DNA of 64,000 bases from Parafenestella ontariensis. Its lineage: Eukaryota > Ascomycota > Dothideomycetes > Pleosporales > Cucurbitariaceae. The stretch is taken from the NCBI GenBank assembly GCA_021596325.1, contig JAKGDA010000015.1, positions 496,001 through 560,000 on the forward strand, written 5' to 3'. A model generated the notes under the pieces. It had not been told where the DNA came from. It did not search any database and saw nothing but the letters and a program-made list of their open reading frames with translations. Below are positions 22,419 through 32,811 of the stretch, one piece after another. Position numbers and translations under genes: made by a program. Position 1 is the first letter of the stretch. Every line of letters begins with the position of its first letter.

Positions 22419-22773
22419 TATCGCCCTATGTAAGCTGTGTGTAGGTTCGCAGCTTCCCCGAATTGCTGCCTCGGGGAAATCATTGCCCCACTGCGCGTTG
22501 CGCTCCTTCCCCCACGTCACCTTTAGGAACGCCGCTGTCAACACACGCTGCATCTATCTACCTATGCTTCGCATGATCCTAAGAAAGACATCACCATCAT
22601 TGCTATACTAACCCAGCAGCAATATCAACGCGACAACAGGCGAACCGTTCCGGCTCCTATCGTCCCCTTCCTCCGCTCCCGTCGAGGCATTGGCCGTCGT
22701 TCCGTTTGACATGTGCTGAAGCTCAAAGCTTGGTCGTCCAGCTCCATCTTGCGCTTCTCAGAAGACTGTCAAC
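22419..22773. promoter_or_regulatory. Divergent promoter region of BET4 and the AMA1-like gene
   Basis: A 355-nt gap between opposing ATGs. It contains pyrimidine-rich stretches near 22660-22740 just before the rightward start. No named site is claimed. Confidence 0.45.
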
Positions 22774-25651
22774 ATGAGCGATACTGACAATGAGGCCACT
22801 TCATACAAATCTGGCTACATCACGCCGCCCTTGTCTCCCACCAAGACTGTCAGCACCGAAGGCTGGTTTTCCCCAAGGACCCCGGGATCACCTCGCAAAA
22901 CTCGCAGCTGTTTGTTCTTTCGGGACGTCGACAATGGCGCAGATAGCCCAGTCTCCACTCCTCCAACTTCTCCTACAAAGTCAAAATTCATTTCTCGTCT
23001 CGGAGCGCTTTCCATTCCAGCGCTGTTTCCAACATCTTGCGATGTTACCCCACCGCAGTCAGATGACGATTCGCCTGTGAAACAACATGCATCACAAAGA
23101 ACCGATCGATCTTTTTTATCTCGATCTCCTACCCTCGCTCGCATGCACAGTCGTTCTTCGCCTCACACCGGCAGGCCTTCCCGTGATGAAGCCCTCCTTC
23201 CCTGCGTTACAGCTAGCGTCTCCAACCCACCACAAGAAGCACCAGTTCCGCAAAGGTACAGACAAGATTATCGCAGCTTATCAGAGAGTATACTTGACGA
23301 ACTGCACGATAGATCATCACCCACACCGTGCCCGTTAACTACAGTAACTACAGATGAAAGTCGGGTGCCACCATGCCCAGCCTCTACTGAATCATCTGTC
23401 GAGCAAAGTCCCTCACCAAAAAGTCTTCACCGGCTCCCCCTCCGCCATGCCAGCTCTCCCTTGAGGTCAAGTCAATGGATGGCACGCGGAGGGTTGCTGT
23501 TATCGCCACGCCAGAGCCAAATCAGCACACCAGATCGGTTCATCGCCTGTCGTCGTCCACCTGTTGTCACCCGAGAAAGTTTCGAGCTCAACAAGCCCAC
23601 AGAACGTCTCGAAACCCAACAGATGGCACGCCGCGGTGGTCATTTAGCTGCAGATGTATTTAGTCGCCGGCTACGTCGAAGTGGACGCTTAAATGATGAG
23701 CTACACGGACTAAGGGAAGCCCACTCACTGATCATGGAAAGATCTAGCGCGAATCCAAGGAATGCCAACTTCAGACGCAATTCTCTCCCTCTAAGTATCC
23801 GCCAAGTCAGCGCCGGCGCCGTCTGGAACGTGGGTGGGCCATCTGCTGTGAGTGACACTGTGGTGGGAGTCTCGACTGGTAGAGGTGGTATGCTTGGTCG
23901 TGGCACAAATGCACCTCTCTACAAGTCTGCTTTTCTCAATCGAGCAGATCCAGAGGCGGAGCTTGAAGCTTACGAACGGCGTCTTGCACTGGCACTCGAT
24001 GTTGATCAGACCGATCGCATCTTGCAGCATTCGCCCACACCTTATGGTCTCCGTAGCGCGAAGCATGGTGGCGCCACGTCACATACAAAGCACGTTTGGT
24101 GTGATGGAGCCTGGATCAAAGATGGGCACAATTCGCGTTTGTCTTCTTGAACCCCCAAAATATGTCCCGCATCAACGCTGATAGACCCGTCAAGCGCCTC
24201 GTCGGTCGCATCAAAACTTACGCAGGCCTGTGCCGATTTTACCATTCAGATACGCTTCTAAGAAACGATAACATTTGCCGACGCTGACGTAGCCTACAGT
24301 ACTCGATGCTCCCCAACTCCGAGACGACTACTACTGCACCTTGCTCGCTTACTCCCACACCGCAAAGTGCCTCGCGGTAGGGCTAGGAAACTTTGTTCAC
24401 CTCTGGTCAGAGCGAAGCGGTGTAGAAACTCCTGGATCTCTCAACTCGGTCCCACCGAATAGTGCCGCAGAAGTCCAGCACGTTGCCTCTCTGGACTTCT
24501 CCTCCACTCAGGGTGGTCAAGCGATCCTTGCAGTAGGACGAGCGGACGGTCGTATCTCACTTTGGAGCCCATTCGACGCAGAACCGCGCTTCGATGCTAC
24601 CCAGCCCAAACCAGTGTCATGCGTCTCCTGGAGGCCAACCACCACCCAACGCCCTTCGCTCCGCGACCGAGCTATGAATGTGCACACGGAGGAGTTACTC
24701 ATTGGCGATGAAGTAGGACACATATACTTCTACAGCATCGAGTGGCCGTCAGAGACACAGAGTGCGCTATTCGGCTGGCATGGAGCTATGACACTACTTG
24801 TTCGCTTGACAGTTCACTCCCAACAGATCTGCGGACTCGCATGGGCAACAGACGGTGCGTTATTCGCGAGCGGTGGTAATGACAACAACTGTTTCTTGTT
24901 CGAGACGAAGAAGATACTCCAACCCAACAGCAACAGCGAGAGCACATCGGCGACCCTAGACGTTCGCGAAGGCCCAGATGGTGAGTCTATTTACACTGTC
25001 ACAAATCATTCCGGCCCGGTCCTTCATCTATCGCACACTGCAGCGAAATACAAGTGGACTCTCAATGCAGCCGTCAAGGCCATGGCTTTCTGTCCATGGC
25101 AACGCGGGCTCATTGCCATTGGCGGCGGTTCAAACGATCGATGCATTCACTTTTACCACACTCGGTCCGGCACTTGTCTCGCGAGTATCGACTGCGCTGC
25201 TCAGGTCACCAGCCTCGTTTGGTCCCAGACAAGACGCGAAATAGCCGCAACTTTTGGCTTTGCACAGCCCGACCATCCATATCGTGTCGCGGTATTTGCG
25301 TGGCCGAGCTGCGAGCAGGTGGTCGCTGTGCCATGGTGGGACGAAAGTCGCGCGCTGTGTGCCGTTGCGTACCCGGGTGGTCCAACGAGTGATCCGCAGG
25401 CATATGGACGTCGCGATGGTGGGAGAGCGAGGGGCGAGGATGGTATATGGTCTAGCCGGGGTGTCGAAGAAGGATGTATTGTCGTTGCAGCCAGTGATAT
25501 GGCAATTAGATTCCACGAGATCTGGACTGATAGGCGTGGCAGTGTAGGCTTAGGGGGGTTGTTGGGCAGTGGAACAGCAGGGCTGTTGGGAGGCAGTGAT
25601 ATCCTTGAGGGACTACATGGCGTTGGGAGGGAGGGTGTTGTGATCAGATGA
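22774..25651 (+). CDS. AMA1: Meiotic APC/C activator, Cdc20/Fizzy family, AMA1-like
   Basis: WD40 co-activator that brings substrates to the anaphase-promoting complex, most like the meiosis-specific Ama1/Mfr1 branch. Model: 22774-24136, 24195-24249, 24298-24980, 25044-25651 (902 aa). The N-terminal half is disordered with many SP/TP sites and contains a C-box, DRFIACR. The propeller starts at PFRVLDAPQLRDDYY and includes LAVGLGNFVHLWSE, WTLNAAVKAMAFCPW and IAIGGGSNDRCIHFYH. The last two residues are Ile-Arg, the classic APC/C-binding tail. Intron 1 (GTTTGT, CTGAT branch, CAAG) is the least certain; intron 3 is in phase with a strong GTGAGT donor. Intron 2 needs AT-AC ends, described in the findings. 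One gene rather than two, because the C-box lies in the first part and the propeller in the second. Confidence 0.87.
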
Positions 25652-26147
25652 GGTAGGTATCGATATATAGTGATTGCTGCGAATTGCGAGTGCAGTGCCT
25701 TGTTACATTTATTAGTACACGAGCGATTCAAGGAAACACCTTGCCGTTCAATCTGGGAGCTTTTGTCAAGGTTACTGGCAGTAATGACTTTAAGCACTGC
25801 TCTCTGGTAGTAGTGAGCAACATTGAACACCCGGGAGAGGCGCTCGGGTGTGACCTGATGGTTGTGAGCCCAAAAGCCTGCAAAAGCTCCGACTTCATCA
25901 GTACAGTTCACAGCAATACCCGATGATATTCAATCGTTCACTGAACCAGGGTCAATGGTGGAGCGATGTCGTGAAGTGATGCAATTGTTTTATTGAAAAG
26001 ACAACTGCTCCGAGCAGTCAGTGGTATGAGAAGCGCCTATGCCTAGAATCCCGAAGTTTTCATTCAGATACAGGAGCCCACACCGTGTTTTCGTGTCGAC
26101 GCCAAAGTAATCATTCCACGACCCAATCATGCATTCATGACAATCCT
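25652..26147. other. Convergent 3' intergenic region
   Basis: Between the stops of the AMA1-like gene and RPS6. Open frames here are short and unsupported; I see only 3' UTR-like sequence. Confidence 0.5.
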
Positions 26148-27030
26148 CTAGTGCCTCATCGAAGAAGCCCTCCTCTTCCTGGCCTCGTCGTGGGCAGCCT
26201 TGGCCTCGCCGATACGCTTCGAGAGGATCTGGGCGTACTCGTTCTATCATGTTGTTAGCATGCAACCATTGCGTGTTCAGGTATGGGCTAACGTACGGCA
26301 GCATCCTTGGAAGCCTCCGCGCGGCGGCGCTTGAGTGCGACTCTGTGGCGCTTGTGCTGGAGACGCTGAGGAGTAACCAGACGCTGGATCTTGGGGGCCT
26401 TGGTGTAGGGCTTTGCGCCCTCCTTCTTGGAGGTAACCTCACGGCGGATGACGAACTTGCGAACCTAGAACATGGTTATTAGTCTCACACATTGCAAATA
26501 CTTGGATCATAACAGTCATCAGACTCAACCCTTGCAAAAAGCAGGATTGGCGAAGAAGCTATGAGAGAACTCACATCATCTTCCTTGCTGAGACCGAAGA
26601 AGCGGCGGATCTTGGTGGCACGCTTGGGACCGAGACGCTTGGGGTGGACGACGTCGGTGAGGCCGGGGACATCATCGTCGCCCTTCTTGACGATGCTCAG
26701 AGCAAGGACAGAGAGGTCCATGCCGACAATGCAGCCACGGACGGACTTCCTCTTGCGCTCTCCGGTACGACGGGGGCGGTAGCAGGAGTGGCCCTCGCCG
26801 AGGAGAAGGCGCACACGGGTAGGGTGCATGACACCCTGCTTCATGGGGAAGCCCTGCTTGTCGTTGCCGCCGGTGATCCTGAAGATGTAGCCCTTGAACT
26901 CGTCGCCGACGCTGTCGCCAGGGACTTCCTGACCCATGCGGCGCTCCATGAAGACGCGGAGCTTGCGCTCATCTTCAATCTCGATCAGCTTCTGGGTGCC
27001 ATTGTTGGGGTAGGAGATGTTGAGCTTCAT
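26148..27030 (-). CDS. RPS6: 40S ribosomal protein S6 (eS6)
   Basis: Component of the small cytosolic ribosomal subunit and the classic target of the TOR/S6-kinase route. Exons 27030-26575, 26464-26297 and 26243-26148 encode 239 aa, close to the yeast 236. It opens MKLNISYPNNGTQKLIEIED; intron 1 follows FGLSKEDD and is resumed by VRKFVIRREVTSKKEG; intron 2 follows ASKDAA and resumes NEYAQILSKRIGEAK. The C-terminus KRRASSMRH keeps the basic RRxSS phospho-acceptor pattern. Codons are strongly C/G-ending, as expected for a highly expressed gene. All splice phases close exactly. Confidence 0.98.
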
Positions 27031-27788
27031 CTTGACTGCGGCGTCTCGATGGCGGAGTGAAGCTGCAACGTTAGTAGATTGTCGTGTGTAGTCGACCGGT
27101 CGCTCGAGATGTTTTCGCGGGTTCGCTTAATTCTGCGCTGTGGGCGGGCTAACTTTTTGCCGATCTTGGCACAGTGTCACGTGCTAGCGCGATTCAACCA
27201 ACAATAGTCTGGAGGAGATCACTTGACTTGCGACCTTATTGTTCAGCGGTACTTCAGGAGGAGTTTCATAATATCATGTTTTCGTCTAGTTATGTTGATA
27301 ACTCATCTAAAACTAACGCTCTCGACGTCAAACTCAGTCGTACATGCTACGATGCTCTCTTTCACGCAGCCACCGCTCGAGGCCTAGCCATCTTCAAAGT
27401 GTATCCATGTTCTCAGAGTTAGTTATGTTTCTGCTCTTAACTCACCTCAGAACTTGTGACAATATGTATTATTCATCACAGTAGGCCTGTTTAAGCGTGC
27501 TGATACTGCTGCGAATAGACAACAAACGATGTTGAACTAGACATTTGAACGTATTCATTTTGCTAAACGGGATATCATACGGAACCTCACTTAAGAGAGA
27601 GTTCTAGCCAAAGACATTGCCGAAGACATCATCCGTTCCAACCCCAGAGTATCCAGCTTCTCCAAGAGGATCGCTGCCAAGACCAGTAACCCACCAACGC
27701 CAATACACACTATGCCTGGATTGAATATGTATCATCCTTTTAGTGATACACACGTGGAAAGAAAAGAAATTAAGTATCGTAGGTCCGC
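27031..27788. other. Upstream region of RPS6 and 3' region of calcipressin
   Basis: Contains the RPS6 promoter (right next to 27031) and the calcipressin 3' UTR. A short open frame at 27174-27422 has no family resemblance. Nothing else seen. Confidence 0.5.
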
Positions 27789-28629
27789 CTATTCCATGAA
27801 CTCGACCGGCGGCCTTGCAGTGCTGACGGTCTTGCCCTGCGCCTTCTGCGACGCAATCGGCCCCTCAATACCCTCCATTGCATCGATTGGGGTGAGCGGC
27901 TCCGGAGTCTCTGTGGTATCTTCGACTGATATGGCTGGAAGGTTCGGTGAGTCTCCGTGGTCTTCAGGGTGATAGACTACTGTCGTGCTGCCGGTCCGCC
28001 TCCTTGTAATCGGGCTGCTTCCGCGGTCCTCGACCGGTGATGCCGTCTCATGGTATGGGTTCGCATGTAGCCGCGCCAGCGCTGCTGCAAGGTCTTCGGC
28101 GTGCACGATCTTATTCGGCGCGTCCTCCTCCTTCATTTCCCAGCCCATAGGCGGCGACGGCGGTGGCGATATGAAAAACAGTCTGTCTGACTTTGGAAGC
28201 GCAAGGTGCTGGTCTGACGGGTTCAGCGGAGTGTTCATGCCGAAGTACACGCGAATGCGATAGCCCATGAGTTGCTCGCCATCGAGAGTTTGCCGTATCT
28301 GTATCGCAGATTCGACGTCGAAGAAGGAGACTACGATGCGGCGGAAGGACTTGAGCGGGGCCCAGGTGTGAACTTTTGCATGTTGGTCTATCGTTTCGCG
28401 GATCTCGGTGAGAGTGTTGAACTGGAAGATTTCGGGAGAGAGGAGGTTCTGCCAAACTATTAGCCATGTCGCTTGAATTTACGAAGACTGCACACACGGT
28501 GATTATGAGGGTATTTGAAGGAGGTGACGGCTCAACCAGAGGTGGGAGGTCTGAAAGGTCGAGCGAAAGTGGCGACTTGGTTCCCGATGACGCCCGCGAG
28601 CGTTGCGGTGATGGTATCGTTGCCTGCAT
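27789..28629 (-). CDS. RCN1: Calcipressin (calcineurin regulator, RCAN family)
   Basis: Binds and regulates the calcium/calmodulin phosphatase calcineurin in the cytosol. Exons 28629-28498 and 28448-27789 give 263 aa; the intron (GTGTGT donor, GGCAG acceptor) joins SNTLIIT to NLLSPEIFQFN, the start of the RRM-like fold. The fold continues with FRRIVVSFFDVESA and GYRIRVYFG. The hallmark calcipressin motif is intact: LPKSDRLFFISPPPSPPMGW, with paired Ser-Pro sites that are phosphorylated in the family. VHAEDLAAALARL follows, then a disordered acidic/proline tail. The ATG at 28629 is chosen because it opens a conserved-looking short N-terminus rather than the longer frame upstream. Confidence 0.92.
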
Positions 28630-30025
28630 GTTTGCGACTAAGGAAGTGTGCTCGCGCAAGTATCTTCTGTTTTTCTCTCTTGTGAGTAGCTCTTGTGAGT
28701 GAGGAGTAAATCAGAGACAGCCTATGTCTTATATCAAAAAGTCGCCTTCCGTCGGCGGTTGTTTGATCCAGCTTCCGCAACCAGCGCTGCGAGCATTGCT
28801 CCGCCTCAACGCCAAGCCCAGACCTTTAGCATCACCGACCGCGTGCAAGTCCCATGGATCACTGTCCCTCGTGCGACTTCAGGCTATCTGGGCATTGGCT
28901 GCACTGCCCGCCATTTCTCCTTAACGCAGGGTGCACTTGGGTCTCCGGACCTCAGCGGAACGCGTCAACAAGTGAACTGATTGACGAAGTCACGATCCGC
29001 AATCAATAGGAGCTGTTGACGCCTCGCTGATCAATAGACCGACTTTTGACTGGTGCGCAGCTCAGCCTCGGAAAGAAAGAAATATCGACCTGCGTCTCGG
29101 ACATTCCATTACAATCTTGCTTGAAGTCTCGAGGCTAGTCTTCACCTCATCCCTGTTGCAAAATGCACGACATACACACTACCGGTATTGGGAACCGAGT
29201 TTTTGTCCGGCTGGGCAGGCTCCATGGACAGATTTGTGTGTGCTGCGCGTTTCACAGTTCTGCCGTATTCGCTACGGCGATGCAGCAAACGATTTGTCTC
29301 TGAAAGGTCAGCTCACTAGAGGCGGACTTCGACATAGCCATAAGGCGCCTTTGTTCATAGTCAACATCCGTTCCTCCGTACGGGTTACTGTAAGCAAACA
29401 TCACTTCGCCTTTCTTTTGCATCCAGCTGCATATAAGGGCCTAATTCATGCAAGGCTGTGGGGTAGACGCTTCGGCTCTTCTGTGGGTATGCCTTGTCTC
29501 GTAAGTGTCTCGAGGTCCGCGAAGTTCGAACTTGAAAGGTAGGTTATAAGTAGCTCGTACCCTCACTTTGCACATCACTTATTCTACATTGAATAAGTCA
29601 ATGCCAGGTCACTATCGGTGGGGGCAGTATGATGACTGAAGAGCTCTAGTGACCATTAGATCTCATCGGGAACAAGCCGTGAAACAATTATTCCTTGTTT
29701 AGATGCCGCTTCAAATGGATTGTGCCGCTTGCAACAAAACTCTCACCTACACACAATTACCACGTAATTCAAACAAAACGTACCCAACTGAAGTGTGGCG
29801 GAGGTGTGGCGCAAACAAGGATCTACCACATGTGGCTAGCGTAGTATCGGGGAGTCCTTGAGCTCTCTCACCTCAAAGAATCTTTGGGTAAACCTTATGA
29901 CCAGCTCCACCCCACAAACTCGCCAACACGTCGCACTTCGCCTCCCACCGCAGTCGCCTTGATACCTCGGCTCTCCTGAACAACTCACAACTGCTCCGCC
30001 CACGTGCTCACGGACCTGATACGCG
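28630..30025. other. Divergent intergenic region between RCN1 and RPB3
   Basis: 1.4 kb with no supported gene. The open frame around 29117-29542 lacks an ATG start with coding character and resembles nothing I know. The left end is the calcipressin promoter, the right end the RPB3 promoter. Confidence 0.5.
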
Positions 30026-31147
30026 ATGGATTACGACCCAGAAGGCGGCGCAATCAACGTGCGCTTCCTCCAGGTACACCGCCCGCTTTGTTACTTTGTT
30101 ACTATCCAAAACCGCGCGGCGATCAACCCTACTAACACAGCCATGAATGACAGGCCGATAACCAACGCGCCAACTTCATCGTCCAGAACTTCAACCTCGA
30201 AACCGCAAACTCGCTACGGCGGGTCATGCTCGCCGAGATCCCCACGCTCGCCATCGACGTCGTAGAAGTCATCGACAATACCTCCGTGCTCGCCGACGAG
30301 TTCGTATGCCACCGCCTTGGCCTGGTTCCGCTGTCGTCTGAAGGCGTGGATGAACTACTTTACTCGCGCGACTGCGACTGCGAAGGATACTGCGATGCCT
30401 GCTCCGTAGTGCTCACGCTGAATGCGAAATGCACAGGCAATGAGATCATGAAGGTGTATGCGCGCGATTTGGTGATTGAGAGCAACAGGCCGAATGAAGA
30501 AGTGGGCCGGCCGGTTATCACAGATGAAATGGGCACAGGCAGCTGTATCGTCAAGTTGAGGAGAGGACAGGCGATACACATGCGGTGTATTGCGAAGAAG
30601 GGTATTGCAAAGGAACACGCGAAGTGGGCACCTTCGGCGGCAATAGGCTTCGAGTATGATCCGGCGAACAAGCTGCATCATCTGGACTATTGGTTTGAGG
30701 AGGATCCGGATAAGGAGTGGTATGTCTCTATGCCATTTTCTGACCTAAAGAGTGATCCTAATATACTTTAGGCCCAAAGACGAAGAGCGCATAAATCTCG
30801 ACGGCGGCCCTGCCAACCCCGACGAACCCTTCGACTACAACGCAGTACCAACCCGCTTCTTCTACGACGTCGAAACCGTCGGCGGCCTCGGCCCGGACCA
30901 AATCGTTGCGAAAGGCATCAACGTCCTTCAAACAAAACTTGCTGGCATCATCCACGAGCTGTCAGGCGGCACAGGGGGCGCAGACGGCGGGGACTTTGGC
31001 GCACAGAGTCCAACACTCAACGGCGCTGGCTATGGTGCTGATGGCGGGTACACGCCTGCAGGAGGATACGGCGGTGCCAGTTCATATGCAGCACAGGGCG
31101 CGGCGACGCCGTATGGAGCTACGCCTTATGGGCAGACGAATTGGTAA
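30026..31147 (+). CDS. RPB3: RNA polymerase II subunit RPB3
   Basis: Alpha-like subunit that pairs with Rpb11 as the assembly platform of nuclear RNA polymerase II. Exons 30026-30073, 30154-30719 and 30772-31147 give 329 aa. The first coding exon is MDYDPEGGAINVRFLQ; splicing continues ADNQRANFIVQNFNLE. The family signature NSLRRVMLAEIPTLAIDVVE and the zinc cluster CDCEGYCDAC are intact. The second intron splits the Trp codon of DPDKEW|P. The C-terminus carries a Gly/Tyr/Ala-rich tail (GGYTPAGGYGG) ending PYGQTNW, usual in filamentous fungi. Every phase closes. Confidence 0.97.
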
Positions 31148-31784
31148 GCGATGGGCTTGGAGCTTACAGAAAGCTCTTGATTGTAAAAACATTGCATGGG
31201 CTGGCGTTCAAATGGAGTGGCGTCACAGATCGACAGCTACCGGGTACACAGCGTATATCCAAAAGCTGAAGCGACCTTGGAAACGAATCTGACGCACATG
31301 GGACTTGGTTTCTGAACAAGCACAGGGGAGCTTGTCCCAAGTCCCAGATTCGAGCAGAAGTCTAGAATGTATAGATTTGCAAGCACTTTATTGCTATTTG
31401 CGTCTCTAGTTCGTGCCTTTTGCCATTATGGCTTTCTTCATACCTCCGCCATTTCTAGTCTTACAATATACAGTAGCAGCTTCTTGAAGCGGCCGCCTAG
31501 CTTTTCCGGATGCGTGAGAGGGGAATATACATTTACACGTTAAGAAGATGGTGCACCACAGAGGTGCACACAAGAACGCCGCCATGCCCAATGTACCGTG
31601 TCGAAAACATGACTAGCCAACATGGTGCCGAAACCGAGATATTCTTACAGATGCGATGAAAGCTTTAGATCCCATCGAAGGTCCCCACTTAGAGGACAGG
31701 GCCGAGGCCGTATAATCGTCTCACGAATTGAAGATCAATGGGTAGACGGGATGCGTCGATAGGTGAAGAATGAGCTTATTGGGT
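31148..31784. other. Convergent 3' intergenic region
   Basis: Between the stops of RPB3 and the GrpE gene. No supported gene; probably both 3' UTRs. Confidence 0.5.
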
Positions 31785-32546
31785 TTACGCATTCTTCACA
31801 ACGCCAACCTTAGCCGGCCTCAAAATCCTTCCGTTCAACTTGAATCCCTTCTGCTGTGTGTGGAAGCAGGTGTTATCCTCCTTGTCAGGCTGCGGCGCCT
31901 GGAAGACGGCCTCGTGGATGTTGGGGTCAAATTTCATTCCCTCTGCGCTTGGGTCGAAGCGCTCAAGACCGTGTTTCTTAAGCGTGTTGAGGAGGATGTT
32001 ATCGGTCATTTTGATGCCATCATGTAGGGCAAGCAGATCCTGGTTGTCGCCTTTCAGCTTTTCGGGGGCGACGGTGCCTAGGGCGCGATCGAGGTTGTCG
32101 ACGGACTCGACGAGGTCGCGGGCGAAGCGTTGGATGGCAAAGTCTTTTGCGGCTTGGATTTCGCGTTTTGTGCGCTCTTGGAGGTTGCGGAAGTCGGCTA
32201 CTGAGCGGAGGTATTTGTCCTGTTTCAAGCAGTCAGTGTCGTATTCTGCCATCCATCCCTTCCGTCAATCAACAGGTGGAGAGGAACTAGGTAGACGTAC
32301 CTTCAACTCGACAATCTCCTTGTCCTTCTTCTCTATCTGCTCCTTCAACTGCGTCGCCTCACTGCTCGATGCGTCCTCCTTCTTCTCGGCAGCCTCACCC
32401 TCCTTCGCTGCTGGGGCGTCCGAATACCACCGAATGGCGGGTGTGGCAGCTGTTCGCGTGACAAGAGCTTGCTGTCTGAGAGGCGCAAAGGCCGGTGTTC
32501 GGCGAGCTGCCTGCCGAGAGGCGCGGAGGATTGTTCTTTGCAGCAT
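31785..32546 (-). CDS. MGE1: Mitochondrial GrpE, Hsp70 nucleotide exchange factor
   Basis: Releases ADP from mitochondrial Hsp70 during protein import and folding in the matrix. Exons 32546-32301 and 32219-31785 encode 226 aa. The N-terminus is a typical presequence (MLQRTILRASRQAARR, rich in Arg and Ala, no acids). After an Ala/Glu-rich stretch the GrpE long helix runs through QLKEQIEKKDKEIVELK, and after the intron DKYLRSVADFRNLQERTKRE. The beta domain shows FDPNIHEAVFQ and KGFKLNGRILRPAKVGV, the last being the family C-terminal signature. Ends at VVKNA. Confidence 0.96.
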
Positions 32547-32811
32547 TATAATATGTGAGGTATGAAGAGCAAATGGAGGGTGGCGATGGTAATGGGAGGC
32601 GGAGGTGTCTCTAGCGTGAGGTGATGTGAAGCGATGATGTAGCAGCGTTTCCGAAAAATTTGGAGTTGCGATGCTTCACAGAGGGCCTGTGCGGGCCGAA
32701 GCAGCAGGGTCCTGCCTCGGCTTCAGTTCCGAACGTTTCCATCCCGTCTGCAGCTTCGACATGCTTTGAAGTCGTCCAATGTCAATGTCAATGTCAATGG
32801 CATGATGCGTG
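32547..32811. promoter_or_regulatory. Divergent promoter region of MGE1 and the PrpF-like gene
   Basis: 265 nt between opposing ATGs. At about 32777-32800 a hexamer TCAATG is repeated in tandem (three full units plus partials), immediately before the PrpF-like start. Confidence 0.5.

Noticed and set aside
24250..24297. Classical U12-type minor intron
   Set aside because: The donor ATACGC does not match the U12 consensus ATATCCTT, and the branch region resembles the U2 type.
29117..29542. 141-codon open frame in the RCN1-RPB3 spacer
   Set aside because: No conserved motif and no coding-like composition; kept as intergenic.
32640..32745. Heat-shock elements upstream of MGE1
   Set aside because: TTCCGAA occurs twice but the spacing between the half-sites is one base, not the two needed for a standard element.
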